Assembly (NCBI RefSeq): GCF_007679345.1
Contig: NZ_VEGH01000012.1
Location: 1 to 64,000 of the forward strand
Direction of reading: 5' to 3'
DNA: 64,000 bases
Source: Cellulosimicrobium cellulans
GTDB taxonomy: Bacteria; Actinomycetota; Actinomycetes; Actinomycetales; Cellulomonadaceae
A model generated the notes under the pieces. That model was not told the origin of the DNA and searched no databases. It worked only from the letters and a program-made list of their open reading frames with translations. Below, in pieces: positions 48,426 through 57,090 of the stretch; within the stretch, counting starts at the first letter, position 1, and each line of letters starts with the position of its first letter. Both the position numbers and the translations under genes were made by a program.

Positions 48426-49749
48426 GGCGGCCTCCCCTCGGGGTCGGGCCGCCGCGGGCGGCGCGCACGGCGGGCACCTCGCCCGTCGGGACGGGCTGCA
48501 CCTCCTCGTCCGTCTCGCGCCAGTCCTCGGGCAGCAGGTGGTCGAGCACGTCGTCGACGCTGACCGCGCCGAGCAGACGGCGCTCGTCGTCGACGACGGG
48601 GATCGCGAGCAGGTCGTAGGTCGCCAGCCGGCGGGTCACGGCGAGCAGCGGCGCGTCGGCCGGCACCGGGTCGATGTCGGTGTCGACCAGGGCGCCGATC
48701 GCCTCGTGCGGGGGCTCGCGCAGCAGGCGCTGCAGGTGCACGACGCCGATGAACCGGCCGGTCGGCGTCTCCAGCGGGGGCCGGACGACGAACACCATCG
48801 ACGCCAGGGCGGGCGTGAGGTCCTTGCGGCGCACGTGGGCCAGCGCCGCGGCGATCGGCGTCTCGGGTCCGAGCACCACGGGCTCGGTGGTCATCAGGCC
48901 GCCCGCGGTGTTGTCCTCGTACGCCAGCAGCCGCCGGACGTCCCGGGCCTCCTCGGGCTCCATGAGCGCGAGCAGCTCGGCCTGCTGCTCGTCGGGGAGC
49001 TCGCCGAGCAGGTCGGCGGCGTCGTCGGGCTGCATGGCCTCGAGCACGTCGGCGGCGCGGGTGCGCTCGAGGTGCGACAGGATCGCCACCTGGTCGTCCT
49101 CGGGCAGCTCCTCCAGGACGTCGGCCAGCCGCTCGTCGTCCAGCGCGGCCGCGACCTCCATCCGCCGGGTCGACCCCATGTCGTGCAGCACGTCGGCGAG
49201 GTCGGCCGGCTTGAGCTCGTCGTACTGCTGGAGCAGCAGCGCGGCGCCCTGCGCATCGGCGGCCGTGCGGGCGAGCCCGGCGATCTCGTCGATGTCGAGC
49301 AGCTCCGGCACTCCGCGGCGGCGCAGCAGGCCCCCGCGGCCGGTGTCCTTGCGCACGAACACCTTCGCCACCAGCCAGTCGCCGTTGCGCTGCCGCTCGA
49401 TCGCGACGTCCTCGACCGTGGCCGCGCCGGAGCCGTCCGCCAGCTGCACGGCGCGGTCGAACAGCTCGCCGACCACCAGGGTCTCGAACGGGCGCTGCTC
49501 GAACCGGCGCATGTTGACCAGGCCGGTGGAGATGACCTGGCCGGCGTCGACCGCGGTCACCCGGGTCAGCGGCAGGAACACGCGGCGCTTGCCGGGCACC
49601 TCGACGACCAGGCCGACCGCGCGCGGCGCGCCCTTGGGGCGCAGCAGCACGACGACGTCGCGCACCCGTCCCACCTGGTCGCCGATGGGGTCGAAGACGT
49701 TGGTGCCGGCGAGGCGCGCGACGAAGACTCGGGTCCCGGTGCCGCTCAC
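48418..49749 (-). CDS. MgtE N-domain / CBS protein without the channel domain
   Basis: A 443-aa cytosolic protein. The first 125 residues look like a PRC-barrel-type module (GDQVGRVRDVVVLLRP). The MgtE N-domain repeats follow (DLADVLHDMGSTRRMEVAAALDDERLADVLEEL..., about 165-270), then two CBS domains (about 280-410, ending GAVSVDDVLDHLLPEDW). The Mg2+ channel helices of true MgtE are absent, so it may regulate rather than transport. GTG 49749 has TACGCT seven bases upstream. Overlaps the DUF1003 start. Confidence 0.88.
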   Translation of the reverse strand: MSGTGTRVFVARLAGTNVFDPIGDQVGRVRDVVVLLRPKGAPRAVGLVVEVPGKRRVFLPLTRVTAVDAGQVISTGLVNMRRFEQRPFETLVVGELFDRAVQLADGSGAATVEDVAIERQRNGDWLVAKVFVRKDTGRGGLLRRRGVPELLDIDEIAGLARTAADAQGAALLLQQYDELKPADLADVLHDMGSTRRMEVAAALDDERLADVLEELPEDDQVAILSHLERTRAADVLEAMQPDDAADLLGELPDEQQAELLALMEPEEARDVRRLLAYEDNTAGGLMTTEPVVLGPETPIAAALAHVRRKDLTPALASMVFVVRPPLETPTGRFIGVVHLQRLLREPPHEAIGALVDTDIDPVPADAPLLAVTRRLATYDLLAIPVVDDERRLLGAVSVDDVLDHLLPEDWRETDEEVQPVPTGEVPAVRAARGGPTPRGGRRG

Positions 49750-49756
49750 GGTGGTC

Positions 49757-49762
49757 AGCGTA
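49757..49762 (-). promoter_or_regulatory. -10 box of leaderless MgtE-N gene
   Basis: TACGCT on the minus strand ends seven bases before GTG 49749. Confidence 0.45.
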
Positions 49763-49921
49763 GACGCCGGGCCACCGGGCAGCGCGCCGCGACGCGGGTG
49801 GTCCGCCGGCGGCCGCGCGCCGGGCGCGTCCCTGGCCGGAGGCTGGACGCGGGCCACGAAACCCCTGCGTACCGCCCGTGCCGCCTGGCGCCGGGGGCCT
49901 CCGGGGGGCGAGGATGGACGC

Positions 49922-50674
49922 ATGTCGTTCTCCGGCGGTGCCCGCATCCCCCAGACGCCCACCCTGCCCCAGGGTGAGACGGTCGCGTCCTACGGCACGT
50001 ACCTCGAGGCGCAGAAGGCCGTCGACCACCTTTCCGACCACGAGTTCCCGGTCCAGATGGTGACGATCGTCGGCACCGACCTGCGCATGGTCGAGCGCGT
50101 CACCGGCCGCCTGACCTACGCCCGCGTCGCGATGGGCGGCTTCGGGTCCGGCGCCTGGTTCGGCGTGTTCATCGGCCTGCTGTTCCTCATGGCCGGCGGG
50201 TCGTCCGGCATCCTGCTCGCCGCCGTGCTGTTCGGCGGCGCGGCGGGCCTGCTGCTCGCGGTGCTCGTCTACGCCACCAGCCGCGGCAAGCGGGACTTCA
50301 CCTCGCAGAGCCAGATCGTCGCCGCCCAGTACGCGGTGCTGTGCCGGGCCGAGCGCGCGCACGACGCCCGGCAGATGCTGCGCGAGGTCGGCGGCGTGCG
50401 GGTCGGCGCAGCCACCCCGGTGCCGCCCGCCCACCCGATGGGCGCCCGCCCGTCCGACCCCTCGGCGGCCTACCCGCAGGCGGCGCCGGGCCAGCCGGCC
50501 GCGCCCCAGCCGCCGGTCGCCCCCGGTCAGCCCCCGGCGCAGCCGCGGTACGGGCAGCTCGCGCCCCAGCCGCCCGCCGAGCCGCGGTACGGCCAGCTCG
50601 CGCCGCAGCCCCCGGCGCCGCAGCCGCCCGCCTCCACGGAGCCCGGGCAGCCGGGCGCCGAGAAGCAGGACTGA
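49922..50674 (+). CDS. General stress protein (GSP17M-like) with Pro-rich tail
   Basis: A 250-aa protein. The N-terminal domain (about 18-60, VASYGTYLEAQKAVDHLSDHEF) is the YflT/GSP17M fold. Two hydrophobic segments follow (about 75-118), then a conserved SQIVAAQYAVLCRAERAHDARQML. The last 100 residues are Pro/Gln/Ala repeats including APQPPAEPRYGQL twice. The ATG has GAGGAT six bases upstream. Divergent from the MgtE-N operon; biological role unknown. Confidence 0.8.
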   Translation: MSFSGGARIPQTPTLPQGETVASYGTYLEAQKAVDHLSDHEFPVQMVTIVGTDLRMVERVTGRLTYARVAMGGFGSGAWFGVFIGLLFLMAGGSSGILLAAVLFGGAAGLLLAVLVYATSRGKRDFTSQSQIVAAQYAVLCRAERAHDARQMLREVGGVRVGAATPVPPAHPMGARPSDPSAAYPQAAPGQPAAPQPPVAPGQPPAQPRYGQLAPQPPAEPRYGQLAPQPPAPQPPASTEPGQPGAEKQD

Positions 50675-50679
50675 CGACC

Positions 50680-50721
50680 GACGGCCCGGGTCCCCCTCGC
50701 GCGAGGGGGACCCGGGCCGTC
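50680..50721. terminator. 42-bp perfect palindrome between convergent genes
   Basis: GACGGCCCGGGTCCCCCTCGC is followed immediately by its exact reverse complement. It should form an extreme hairpin in both RNAs and serve as a two-way terminator for the stress protein and pepP genes. Confidence 0.85.
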
Positions 50722-50737
50722 GTGCGTCCCGCGCCGG

Positions 50738-52306
50738 TCAGCGGGCGAGCAGCTCCGCCATCCAGGCCTCGACGTCCTCGGGACGGCGGGGGAGCGCGGC
50801 CGAGAGGTTCTCGTTGCCGTCGGCCGTCACCAGCACGTCGTCCTCGATCCGCACGCCGATGCCGCGCAGCTCCTCGGGGACCCGCAGGTCGTCCACCTGG
50901 AAGTACAGGCCGGGCTCGATGGTGAACACCATGCCGGGCTCGATCACCGCGTCCAGGTACATCTCGCGGCGGGCCTGCGCGCAGTCGTGCACGTCCAGGC
51001 CGAGGTGGTGGCTCGTGCCGTGCACCATCCACCGGCGGTGCTGCTGACCCTCCGGGGTCAGCGCCTCGGCGGCCGGGACGGGCAGCATGCCCCACTCGTC
51101 GAGGCGGGCCGCGATGACCTCCATCGCGGCGGCGTGCACGTCGCGGAACCGGTTGCCCGGCACGGCGACCGCGAACGCGGCGTCCGCGGCGTCCAGCACG
51201 GCCTGGTAGACCCGGCGCTGCGCGTCGGTGAACGTGCCGTCGACCGGGAGCGTCCGCGTCACGTCCGCGGTGTAGAGCGAGTCCACCTCGACGCCCGCGT
51301 CGATCAGCACGAGCTCGCCCGCGCGGACCTGCCCGTCGTTGTCCGTCCAGTGCAGCGTGGTGGCGTGCGGCCCGGCGGCGGCGATCGTCTCGTAGCCGAC
51401 GTAGTTGCCCTCGACGCGCGCCTGGGACAGGAACGTCCCCTCGATGACCCGCTCGCCGCGGCGGTGCGCCACGGCCTCGGGCAGCCGGCGGACGACCTCC
51501 GCGAAGCCCTCGGCGGTCGCGGCGACGGCGCTGCGCAGCTCGGCGACCTCGTGCTCGTCCTTGACCAGCCGGAGCTCCGACAGCGCCTCGACCAGCGCGG
51601 CGTCGCGCTCCCCGGCGTCCTCCGTCGCGCGGATCTCCTCCACGACGGCCTCGACGGCCTCGTCCACGCCCGGGACCACCAGCACGCGCACGCCGTCGGC
51701 GCCCGCGTCCTTGGCCAGGGCGTCGCGCAGGTCGTCGCTGTGCGCGGTCGTGATCCCGGTGACCGTCGCCATGTCCTCGAGCGTCGGGCGCGGCCCGACC
51801 CAGAACTCGCCGTACCGGGCGTCGGAGAAGAACTCCTCGGTGTCCCGGCCCGCGAGCGGGCGCAGGTAGAGCACGGCGCGGTGCGTGGACCGGCCGCCGC
51901 CGGGCAGCTCGTCGCCCTCGCCGTCGGCGGCCGGGTGCAGCACCAGGACGGCGTCCGGCTCCTGCTCGGCGCCGAGGCCCGTGAGGTGCGCGAACGCGGA
52001 GTGCGGACGGAACCGGTAGTCGGTGTCGTTCGACCGCACCTTGTACGCACCGGCCGGGACCACCAGGCGCTCGCCCGGGAACGCGGCGGCCAGGCGCGCG
52101 CGGCGGGCGGCGGTGAACGGGGCGGCCGCGCCCGGCACCGCGGTGCTCGCCGGGCGGTCGGCCCAGCCGGAGGTCACCCAGTCGAGGAACGCGGCGGACT
52201 GGGGACGCTGGCTGCGGTTCGAGCCGCGGTCCGCGAGGGTCTGCTCGCCCTCGGCGGGCTCGGACAGGGCGGGCGCGGGGGTCTCGGGCGTGGGGTCGGT
52301 GGCCAT
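50738..52306 (-). CDS. pepP: Xaa-Pro aminopeptidase (M24B)
   Basis: A 522-aa metallopeptidase removing N-terminal residues before proline. The N-terminal domain (about 60-230) is the creatinase-like module; the pita-bread catalytic domain contains the metal ligands in LVLIDAGVEVDSLYTADVTR (both Asp), MVHGTSHHLGLDVHD (His), GMVFTIEPGLYF (Glu), and GVRIEDDVLVT (Glu). Length is somewhat above average owing to a 45-residue acidic N-terminus. ATG 52306 has CAGACT (complement of 52313-52318) six bases upstream. Confidence 0.93.
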   Translation of the reverse strand: MATDPTPETPAPALSEPAEGEQTLADRGSNRSQRPQSAAFLDWVTSGWADRPASTAVPGAAAPFTAARRARLAAAFPGERLVVPAGAYKVRSNDTDYRFRPHSAFAHLTGLGAEQEPDAVLVLHPAADGEGDELPGGGRSTHRAVLYLRPLAGRDTEEFFSDARYGEFWVGPRPTLEDMATVTGITTAHSDDLRDALAKDAGADGVRVLVVPGVDEAVEAVVEEIRATEDAGERDAALVEALSELRLVKDEHEVAELRSAVAATAEGFAEVVRRLPEAVAHRRGERVIEGTFLSQARVEGNYVGYETIAAAGPHATTLHWTDNDGQVRAGELVLIDAGVEVDSLYTADVTRTLPVDGTFTDAQRRVYQAVLDAADAAFAVAVPGNRFRDVHAAAMEVIAARLDEWGMLPVPAAEALTPEGQQHRRWMVHGTSHHLGLDVHDCAQARREMYLDAVIEPGMVFTIEPGLYFQVDDLRVPEELRGIGVRIEDDVLVTADGNENLSAALPRRPEDVEAWMAELLAR

Positions 52307-52371
52307 GGGCCCAGTCTGGCACCGCGGGCCGCCCCGAGGGCCTGCGCGCAGGTCTGGCCCCTACCGGTGAG

Positions 52372-52377
52372 TAGCCT
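52372..52377 (+). promoter_or_regulatory. -10 box of leaderless PHP gene
   Basis: TAGCCT ends six bases before GTG 52384. Confidence 0.5.
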
Positions 52378-52383
52378 TGCGCG

Positions 52384-53226
52384 GTGCGCATCGACCTCCA
52401 CACCCACTCGTCGGTCTCCGACGGCACCGAGACCCCGGGGGAGCTGGTCGCCTCGGCCGCCGCGGCCGGCCTCGACGTCGTCGCGCTGACCGACCACGAC
52501 ACGACGGCCGGCTGGGCCGAGGCGTCCGACGCCGCCCGCCGGCTCGGCGTCGCCCTGGTCCCCGGCACCGAGGTGTCCGCCCTGTCGCGCGGCGTCAGCG
52601 TGCACCTGCTGTCCTACCTGCAGGACCCGGCCGCGCCGGCGCTCGCGGGCCTCGTCGCGCAGACCCGCGACGCCCGGCTGCACCGCGGCCGGGCGATCGT
52701 GGAGCGGCTGTCGCAGGACCTGCCGATCACCTGGGACGACGTGCTCGCCCAGCAGCAGCCCGGCACCGTCGTCGGCCGCCCGCACATCGCCGACGCGCTG
52801 GTGGCACTGGGCGTCGTCCCGGACCGGACCGCGGCGTTCGCCGACCTGCTGTCCGCGCGCGGCCGGTACTACGTGCCCTACTACGCGCCGGAGGCGGCCG
52901 AGGCCGTCGAGGCGGTGCTCGCGTCCGGCGGGGTGCCGGTGTTCGCGCACCCCGGCGCCGACGGGCGGGGGCGGGTGGTGCCCGACTCCGCGATCGAGGA
53001 GCTCGCCGAGGCGGGCCTCGCCGGGCTCGAGGTGCACCACCGCGACCACACGCCGGAGCAGCGCGCCCGGCTCGCCGCGCTCGCCGACCGGCTCGGGCTG
53101 CTCGTCACCGGGTCGAGCGACTACCACGGAACAGGGAAGGACAACGTGCTCGGGGAGAACACGACCGCGCCGGAGGTGCTCGCCGAGATCGAGCGCCGGG
53201 GACGCACGGCGGTGGTGCGCGCATGA
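52384..53226 (+). CDS. PHP-domain phosphoesterase
   Basis: A 280-aa polymerase/histidinol-phosphatase domain protein. Metal-binding clusters are intact: IDLHTHSSVSDGT at the N-terminus, VALTDHDTT near 36, PGTEVSA near 61, VFAHPG near 193 and TGSSDYHG near 240. Homologues act as 3',5'-nucleotide bisphosphate phosphatases or 5'-3' RNases (RNase AM). GTG 52384 sits six bases after a -10 box. The next gene (marC) begins inside its stop codon. Confidence 0.9.
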   Translation: MRIDLHTHSSVSDGTETPGELVASAAAAGLDVVALTDHDTTAGWAEASDAARRLGVALVPGTEVSALSRGVSVHLLSYLQDPAAPALAGLVAQTRDARLHRGRAIVERLSQDLPITWDDVLAQQQPGTVVGRPHIADALVALGVVPDRTAAFADLLSARGRYYVPYYAPEAAEAVEAVLASGGVPVFAHPGADGRGRVVPDSAIEELAEAGLAGLEVHHRDHTPEQRARLAALADRLGLLVTGSSDYHGTGKDNVLGENTTAPEVLAEIERRGRTAVVRA

Positions 53227-53846
53227 GCGCGGTGCTCGACTGGCGGCTCCTCTCCGAGGTCTTCATCACCCTGTTCGTCATCATGGACCCGCCCGGGACC
53301 GTGCCGATCTTCCTCGGCCTCACCGGCACCATGACCCGGCAGCAGCGCAACCGGGCCGCGCGGCAGGCGATCTTCGTGGCGTTCGGCGTCGTGCTGGCGT
53401 TCGCCGTGTTCGGGCAGAGCCTGCTGTCGTACATGCACATCTCGCTGCCCGCGCTCCAGGCCTCCGGCGGGTTGCTGCTGCTCCTCGTCGCGATGGAGCT
53501 GCTGACGGGCAAGTCCGAGGAGCCGCAGCCGTCGGGGAACTCCAAGGTCAACGTGGCGCTGGTGCCGCTCGGGACGCCGCTGCTCGCCGGGCCGGGCGCG
53601 ATCGTCGCGGTCATGGTGTTCGTGCAGCAGAGCGACGGGACGGTCGCCGACTGGGTGGCGATCGCGGTCGGCATCGTGCTGGTGCACGTGTGCCTGTACC
53701 TGGCGATGCGGTTCGCGGGGTTCATCCACCGGCTGCTCGGCGACTCGGGGACGACGCTGGTGACCCGGATCGCGGGCCTGCTGCTGGCGGCGATCGCGGT
53801 GCAGCTGGTGGCGGACGCGGTGACGGCGTTCGTGAAGGCGGCGTAG
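53223..53846 (+). CDS. MarC family integral membrane protein
   Basis: A 207-aa protein with six predicted helices. Family motifs: FVIMDPPGTVPIFLGLTG near 19-36, ASGGLLLLLVAMELL near 83 and VPLGTPLLAGPGAI near 118. MarC proteins were once linked to multiple antibiotic resistance, but that was not confirmed; their function is open. ATG overlaps the PHP gene's TGA, so the two are co-translated. Confidence 0.92.
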   Translation: MSAVLDWRLLSEVFITLFVIMDPPGTVPIFLGLTGTMTRQQRNRAARQAIFVAFGVVLAFAVFGQSLLSYMHISLPALQASGGLLLLLVAMELLTGKSEEPQPSGNSKVNVALVPLGTPLLAGPGAIVAVMVFVQQSDGTVADWVAIAVGIVLVHVCLYLAMRFAGFIHRLLGDSGTTLVTRIAGLLLAAIAVQLVADAVTAFVKAA

Positions 53847-53897
53847 CGCCGGCGCGACGCCGCGCCGCCCGGCGATCGTCTCCGCTCCGCCGACTGT

Positions 53898-53952
53898 GCA
53901 ACCGACGCGTCGAGCGAGCATCCGCCGACTACTCGCTCGACGTGTCGGTTGC
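53898..53952. terminator. Hairpin downstream of marC
   Basis: Twenty-base arms (GCAACCGACGCGTCGAGCGA at 53898-53917 and its inverse at 53933-53952, one G-T pair) with a 15-base loop. TCCGCCGACT occurs both before and inside the loop. No U tract; may be a terminator or a member of the intergenic repeat class. The remaining gap to 54085 is GC-rich without a visible gene. Confidence 0.7.
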
Positions 53953-54085
53953 CCGCTCGGCGCGGCTTGCGCGTGGGCGGGGCGGCCTGCGTGCGGGTGA
54001 GGGCGCGCCCGGCCGCCGGGGCGCGCGGGTCCGGCGGGGCGCCGCCGGGGTCGCCGAGCGGCGCCCGCGGGGTGAGGATCGGCGC

Positions 54086-54967
54086 GTGAGCACCTCCACC
54101 TCGTCCCTGCGTGGGCGGCTCGGCGACGAGCTGTTCGCCCGCGTCGCCGGCCCGCGCGGCCCGCAGGTGCGCGACCGGATCCACCGCACGCCCGGCCCGC
54201 GCTGGTTCGGCCCGGACGACGCGATCCGGCGGGTGCACGGCGACGCCTCGATGTTCGTCGGCGGGCTGACCGCGCTGCTGCTGCAGTCCTGGCACCCGCT
54301 GGCGATGGCGGCCGTCGCGGCGCACTCGGGGTACCGCGGCGACCCGTGGGGCCGGCTCCAGCGCACCAGCACGTTCCTCGCCGTCACGACGTTCGGCACC
54401 GCGGAGCACGCGGCGCAGGCGGTGGCGACCGTCCGGGCGATCCACGACCGGATCACCGGTGTGACGGATGACGGAGAGCCCTACGCCGCCTCCGACCCGC
54501 ACCTGCTGCGCTGGGTGCACATCACGGAGGCGCACGCGTTCCTGACCGCGCACCAGCGCTACGGGGCGCGGGCGCTCGACGCCGCGGGCTGCGACGCCTA
54601 CGTGGCGCAGTCGGCGCGGGTGGGGCGGGCGCTCGGGGCCGAGGACCTGCCTGAGACGGCGGCCGGGCTGCACGCGGCGCTGGACTCGTACCTGCCGGAG
54701 CTGCGCGGGACGCCGCAGGCGCGCGAGGCGGCCGAGTTCCTGCTCGCCGACCCGCCGCTGCCCGTGCCGGTCCGGCTGCCGTACGGCGTCCTGGCGGCCG
54801 CGGCGATCGCCGGACTGCCCCGCGCCGCCCGGGCGCCGCTGGGACTGCCCGACGTGCCGTGGCTGGACGCGACGCTGGCGCCGGCCGGCGGCCGCGCGAT
54901 CACCCGCGTGATCCGGTGGGCCCTGGCGACGACCCCCGCCCCGCCGACCGCGGACGCCGCGGCCTGA
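54086..54967 (+). CDS. MpaB/DUF2236-type oxygenase-like protein
   Basis: A 293-aa protein resembling the oxygenase MpaB and latex-clearing (Lcp) superfamily: DDAIRRVHGDASMFVGGLTALLLQ near 45, RLQRTSTFLAVTTFGT near 90, and LLRWVHITEAHAFLTAHQRYG near 130-150, where the conserved His residues may bind haem b. The enzymatic role and substrate are not known for most members. GTG 54086 has GAGGAT six bases upstream. Confidence 0.87.
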   Translation: MSTSTSSLRGRLGDELFARVAGPRGPQVRDRIHRTPGPRWFGPDDAIRRVHGDASMFVGGLTALLLQSWHPLAMAAVAAHSGYRGDPWGRLQRTSTFLAVTTFGTAEHAAQAVATVRAIHDRITGVTDDGEPYAASDPHLLRWVHITEAHAFLTAHQRYGARALDAAGCDAYVAQSARVGRALGAEDLPETAAGLHAALDSYLPELRGTPQAREAAEFLLADPPLPVPVRLPYGVLAAAAIAGLPRAARAPLGLPDVPWLDATLAPAGGRAITRVIRWALATTPAPPTADAAA

Positions 54968-55000
54968 CGCCGCCGCGCTGCGGGCGCCGCGCTGCGGGCG

Positions 55001-55099
55001 CCGAGGTCGAGTGCTTGCGGCTGAGACCCCCGGAGAACCCCTCGACCTCGCCGGGAGCCCTCGACCTCGGCGGGAGACCCTCGACCTCGCCCGGGAGCG
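55001..55099. repeat. 19/20-bp intergenic array around CTCGACCTCG
   Basis: CTCGACCTCG starts at 55041, 55060 and 55080 (steps of 19 and 20), each followed by a GC-rich filler ending GGGAG. The inverted word CCGAGGTCGAG is at 55001-55011. This mirrors the one-inverted plus three-direct layout of the array at 33516. It lies between the convergent oxygenase and helicase genes. Confidence 0.85.
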
Positions 55100-55112
55100 A
55101 CCCGGGATGTGC

Positions 55113-55146
55113 GAGGGCGCCCCGGCCGGGTGGCCGGGGCGCCCTC
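55113..55146. terminator. Hairpin between oxygenase array and DEAD-box helicase
   Basis: A 15-bp perfect stem (GAGGGCGCCCCGGCC and complement) with a GGGT loop, 22 bp from the helicase stop codon. Confidence 0.75.
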
Positions 55147-55167
55147 GTCGTCGTGCGTGCGGGAGGC

Positions 55168-56901
55168 TCAGGCCTCCGCGGGGGCCGTCTGCTCCGCCGC
55201 GCCGCCCTCGCCGCCCGGGCGGCCGCCGCGGGTGCGCCGGCGGTTGCGGCGACGGCGCGGGGCGGCGCCGTCCTCGCGGCCCTCGGCGGGGCCGGTGGTC
55301 GACTCGGCGGGCCCGGTCGAGCCCTCGGCGGCCACCGCGTCCCCGGCGTCGGAGCCCGGGCCGCCGCGCCGGCGGCTGCGCGAGCGCCCACCCTCGCCGC
55401 CCTCGGACCGGGTGCCGCCCTCGGACCGCCCGCGGCCGCCGTCGCGCGAAGCGCCGTGCCCGCCGGAGTCCCGGCCGCCGCGGCCCCCGTCGCGCGAGCC
55501 GGAGTCCCGGCCCGACGAGTGCCGCTTGCCGGTTTCGCCCAGGTCCTCGAGCACCTCGGCGTCCAGGCCCTCGCGGGTCCGCTTGGAGCGCGGCAGGCGC
55601 CCGGTGGTGCCCTCGGGGATGCCGAGGTCGGTGTACAGGTGCGGCGACGAGGAGTACGTCTCCTGCGGCTCCGGGAAGCCGAGCTCGAGGGCCTTGTCGA
55701 TCAGGCCCCAGCGCGGGACGTCGTCCCAGTCGACGAACGTGACCGCGGTGCCCTTGTTGCCCGCGCGGCCGGTGCGGCCGGTGCGGTGCAGGTAGGTCTT
55801 CTCGTCCTCGGGGCACTGGTAGTTGATGACGTGGGTGACGTCGTCGACGTCGATGCCGCGGGCGGCGACGTCGGTGGCGACCAGGACGTCGACCTTCCCG
55901 TTGCGGAACGCGCGCAGGGCCTGCTCGCGCGCGCCCTGGCCGAGGTCGCCGTGCAGGGCGCCGGCGGCGAACCCGCGCTCGACGAGCTCGTCGGCGACCT
56001 TCGCGGCGGTGCGCTTGGTGCGGGCGAACACGATGGTCAGGCCGCGGCCCTCGGCCTGCAGGATGCGGGACAGCACCTCGACCTTGTCGAGCGCGTGCGC
56101 GCGGTAGACGACCTGCTTGATGTTCTTGACCGTCTGGCCGGCGTCGTCCGGCTCGCTGGCGCGGATGTGCGTGGGCTGCGTCATGTAGCGGCGGGCCATC
56201 GCGACGACGGCGCCCGGCATGGTGGCCGAGAACAGCATGGTGTGCCGCGAGGCGGGGGTGCGGGCCAGCAGCTTCTCGACGTCGGGCAGGAAGCCGAGGT
56301 CGAGCATCTCGTCGGCCTCGTCCAGCACGACGCACTTGATGCGGGACAGGTCCAGGTGGCCCTGGTTCATCAGGTCGATCATGCGGCCCGGGGTGCCGAC
56401 GACGACCTCGACGCCGCGCTGCAGCATCTCGATCTGCGGCTCGTACGCGCGGCCGCCGTAGAGCAGCGCGATGCGGACGGAGCGCCGCTTCGACGCGGTC
56501 TCCAGGTCGCCGGCGACCTGCACCGCGAGCTCGCGGGTCGGGACGATGACGATCGCCTGCGGCTTGCCCGGGGCGGGCAGGGTGTCGAAGCCGTCCTCGC
56601 CGGGGGCGACGACGCGGTGCAGCAGCGGGACGCCGAAGCCGAGCGTCTTGCCGGTGCCGGTCTTGGCCTGGCCGATGATGTCGTGGCCGGACAGCGCCAC
56701 GGGCAGGGTCATCGCCTGGATGGGGAACGGGGTGCTGATGCCGGCGTCGGCGAGCGCCTGGACGATCTCCGGGCGGACGTCGAAGTCCGCGAAGGTCACG
56801 TCGGCGGCCTGCACGGAGGCGGCGGTCGGGGTGTCGATGGTCTCCACGGCGACGTCCTCGGGCGCGAGGGCGTCGGTGGTGCTGGGGTCGGTCGAGGTCA
56901 C
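55168..56901 (-). CDS. DEAD-box RNA helicase with RGG-type tail
   Basis: A 577-aa ATP-dependent RNA helicase (RhlE/CsdA type). All core motifs are present: FPIQAMTLP (Q motif), AKTGTGKT (I), PTRELA (Ia), VLDEADEML (II), SAT (III), and YLHRTGRTGRAG (VI). The last 130 residues are Arg/Gly/Ser-rich (SGRDSGSRDGGRGGRDSGGH), typical of RNA-binding tails. GTG 56901 is chosen because ACC-TCG codons after it match the family start and it lies ten bases after a small upstream ORF; ATG 56970 or 56976 would extend it. Its long leader suggests post-transcriptional control. Confidence 0.93.
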   Translation of the reverse strand: MTSTDPSTTDALAPEDVAVETIDTPTAASVQAADVTFADFDVRPEIVQALADAGISTPFPIQAMTLPVALSGHDIIGQAKTGTGKTLGFGVPLLHRVVAPGEDGFDTLPAPGKPQAIVIVPTRELAVQVAGDLETASKRRSVRIALLYGGRAYEPQIEMLQRGVEVVVGTPGRMIDLMNQGHLDLSRIKCVVLDEADEMLDLGFLPDVEKLLARTPASRHTMLFSATMPGAVVAMARRYMTQPTHIRASEPDDAGQTVKNIKQVVYRAHALDKVEVLSRILQAEGRGLTIVFARTKRTAAKVADELVERGFAAGALHGDLGQGAREQALRAFRNGKVDVLVATDVAARGIDVDDVTHVINYQCPEDEKTYLHRTGRTGRAGNKGTAVTFVDWDDVPRWGLIDKALELGFPEPQETYSSSPHLYTDLGIPEGTTGRLPRSKRTREGLDAEVLEDLGETGKRHSSGRDSGSRDGGRGGRDSGGHGASRDGGRGRSEGGTRSEGGEGGRSRSRRRGGPGSDAGDAVAAEGSTGPAESTTGPAEGREDGAAPRRRRNRRRTRGGRPGGEGGAAEQTAPAEA

Positions 56902-56911
56902 GGACTGCTCT

Positions 56912-57085
56912 TCACTCGTGAAGGTGGCGTGCGGCGCGTCGCGCCCCGCGAGGGGGTCCGCGACGGGCATCGCCACAGGTGGTCCGGCAGCCGATCGTGC
57001 AAGTCAGCGAGAGCGGGCCGGGCGCCGGGGCGCCGCGGTTCGCTCGGCGCACCGTGGTCGGGACGACCGGGCAACCGATGAACAC
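56912..57085 (-). CDS. Possible leaderless Cys-rich leader ORF upstream of the helicase
   Basis: An open frame of 57 codons whose GTG lies five bases after TATCAT (complement of 57091-57096), the best -10 box in the helicase leader. It ends (TGA) ten bases before the helicase GTG. The product has four Cys, three clustered in LTCTIGCRTTCGDA, and is very basic. It could be a regulatory leader peptide; equally it could be a chance frame in GC-rich DNA. I have no family match. Confidence 0.35.
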   Translation of the reverse strand: MFIGCPVVPTTVRRANRGAPAPGPLSLTCTIGCRTTCGDARRGPPRGARRAARHLHE

Positions 57086-57090
57086 GCCCG

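Noticed and set aside
48418..49749. Magnesium transporter MgtE
   Set aside because: No transmembrane segment follows the CBS domains; only the regulatory part is present.
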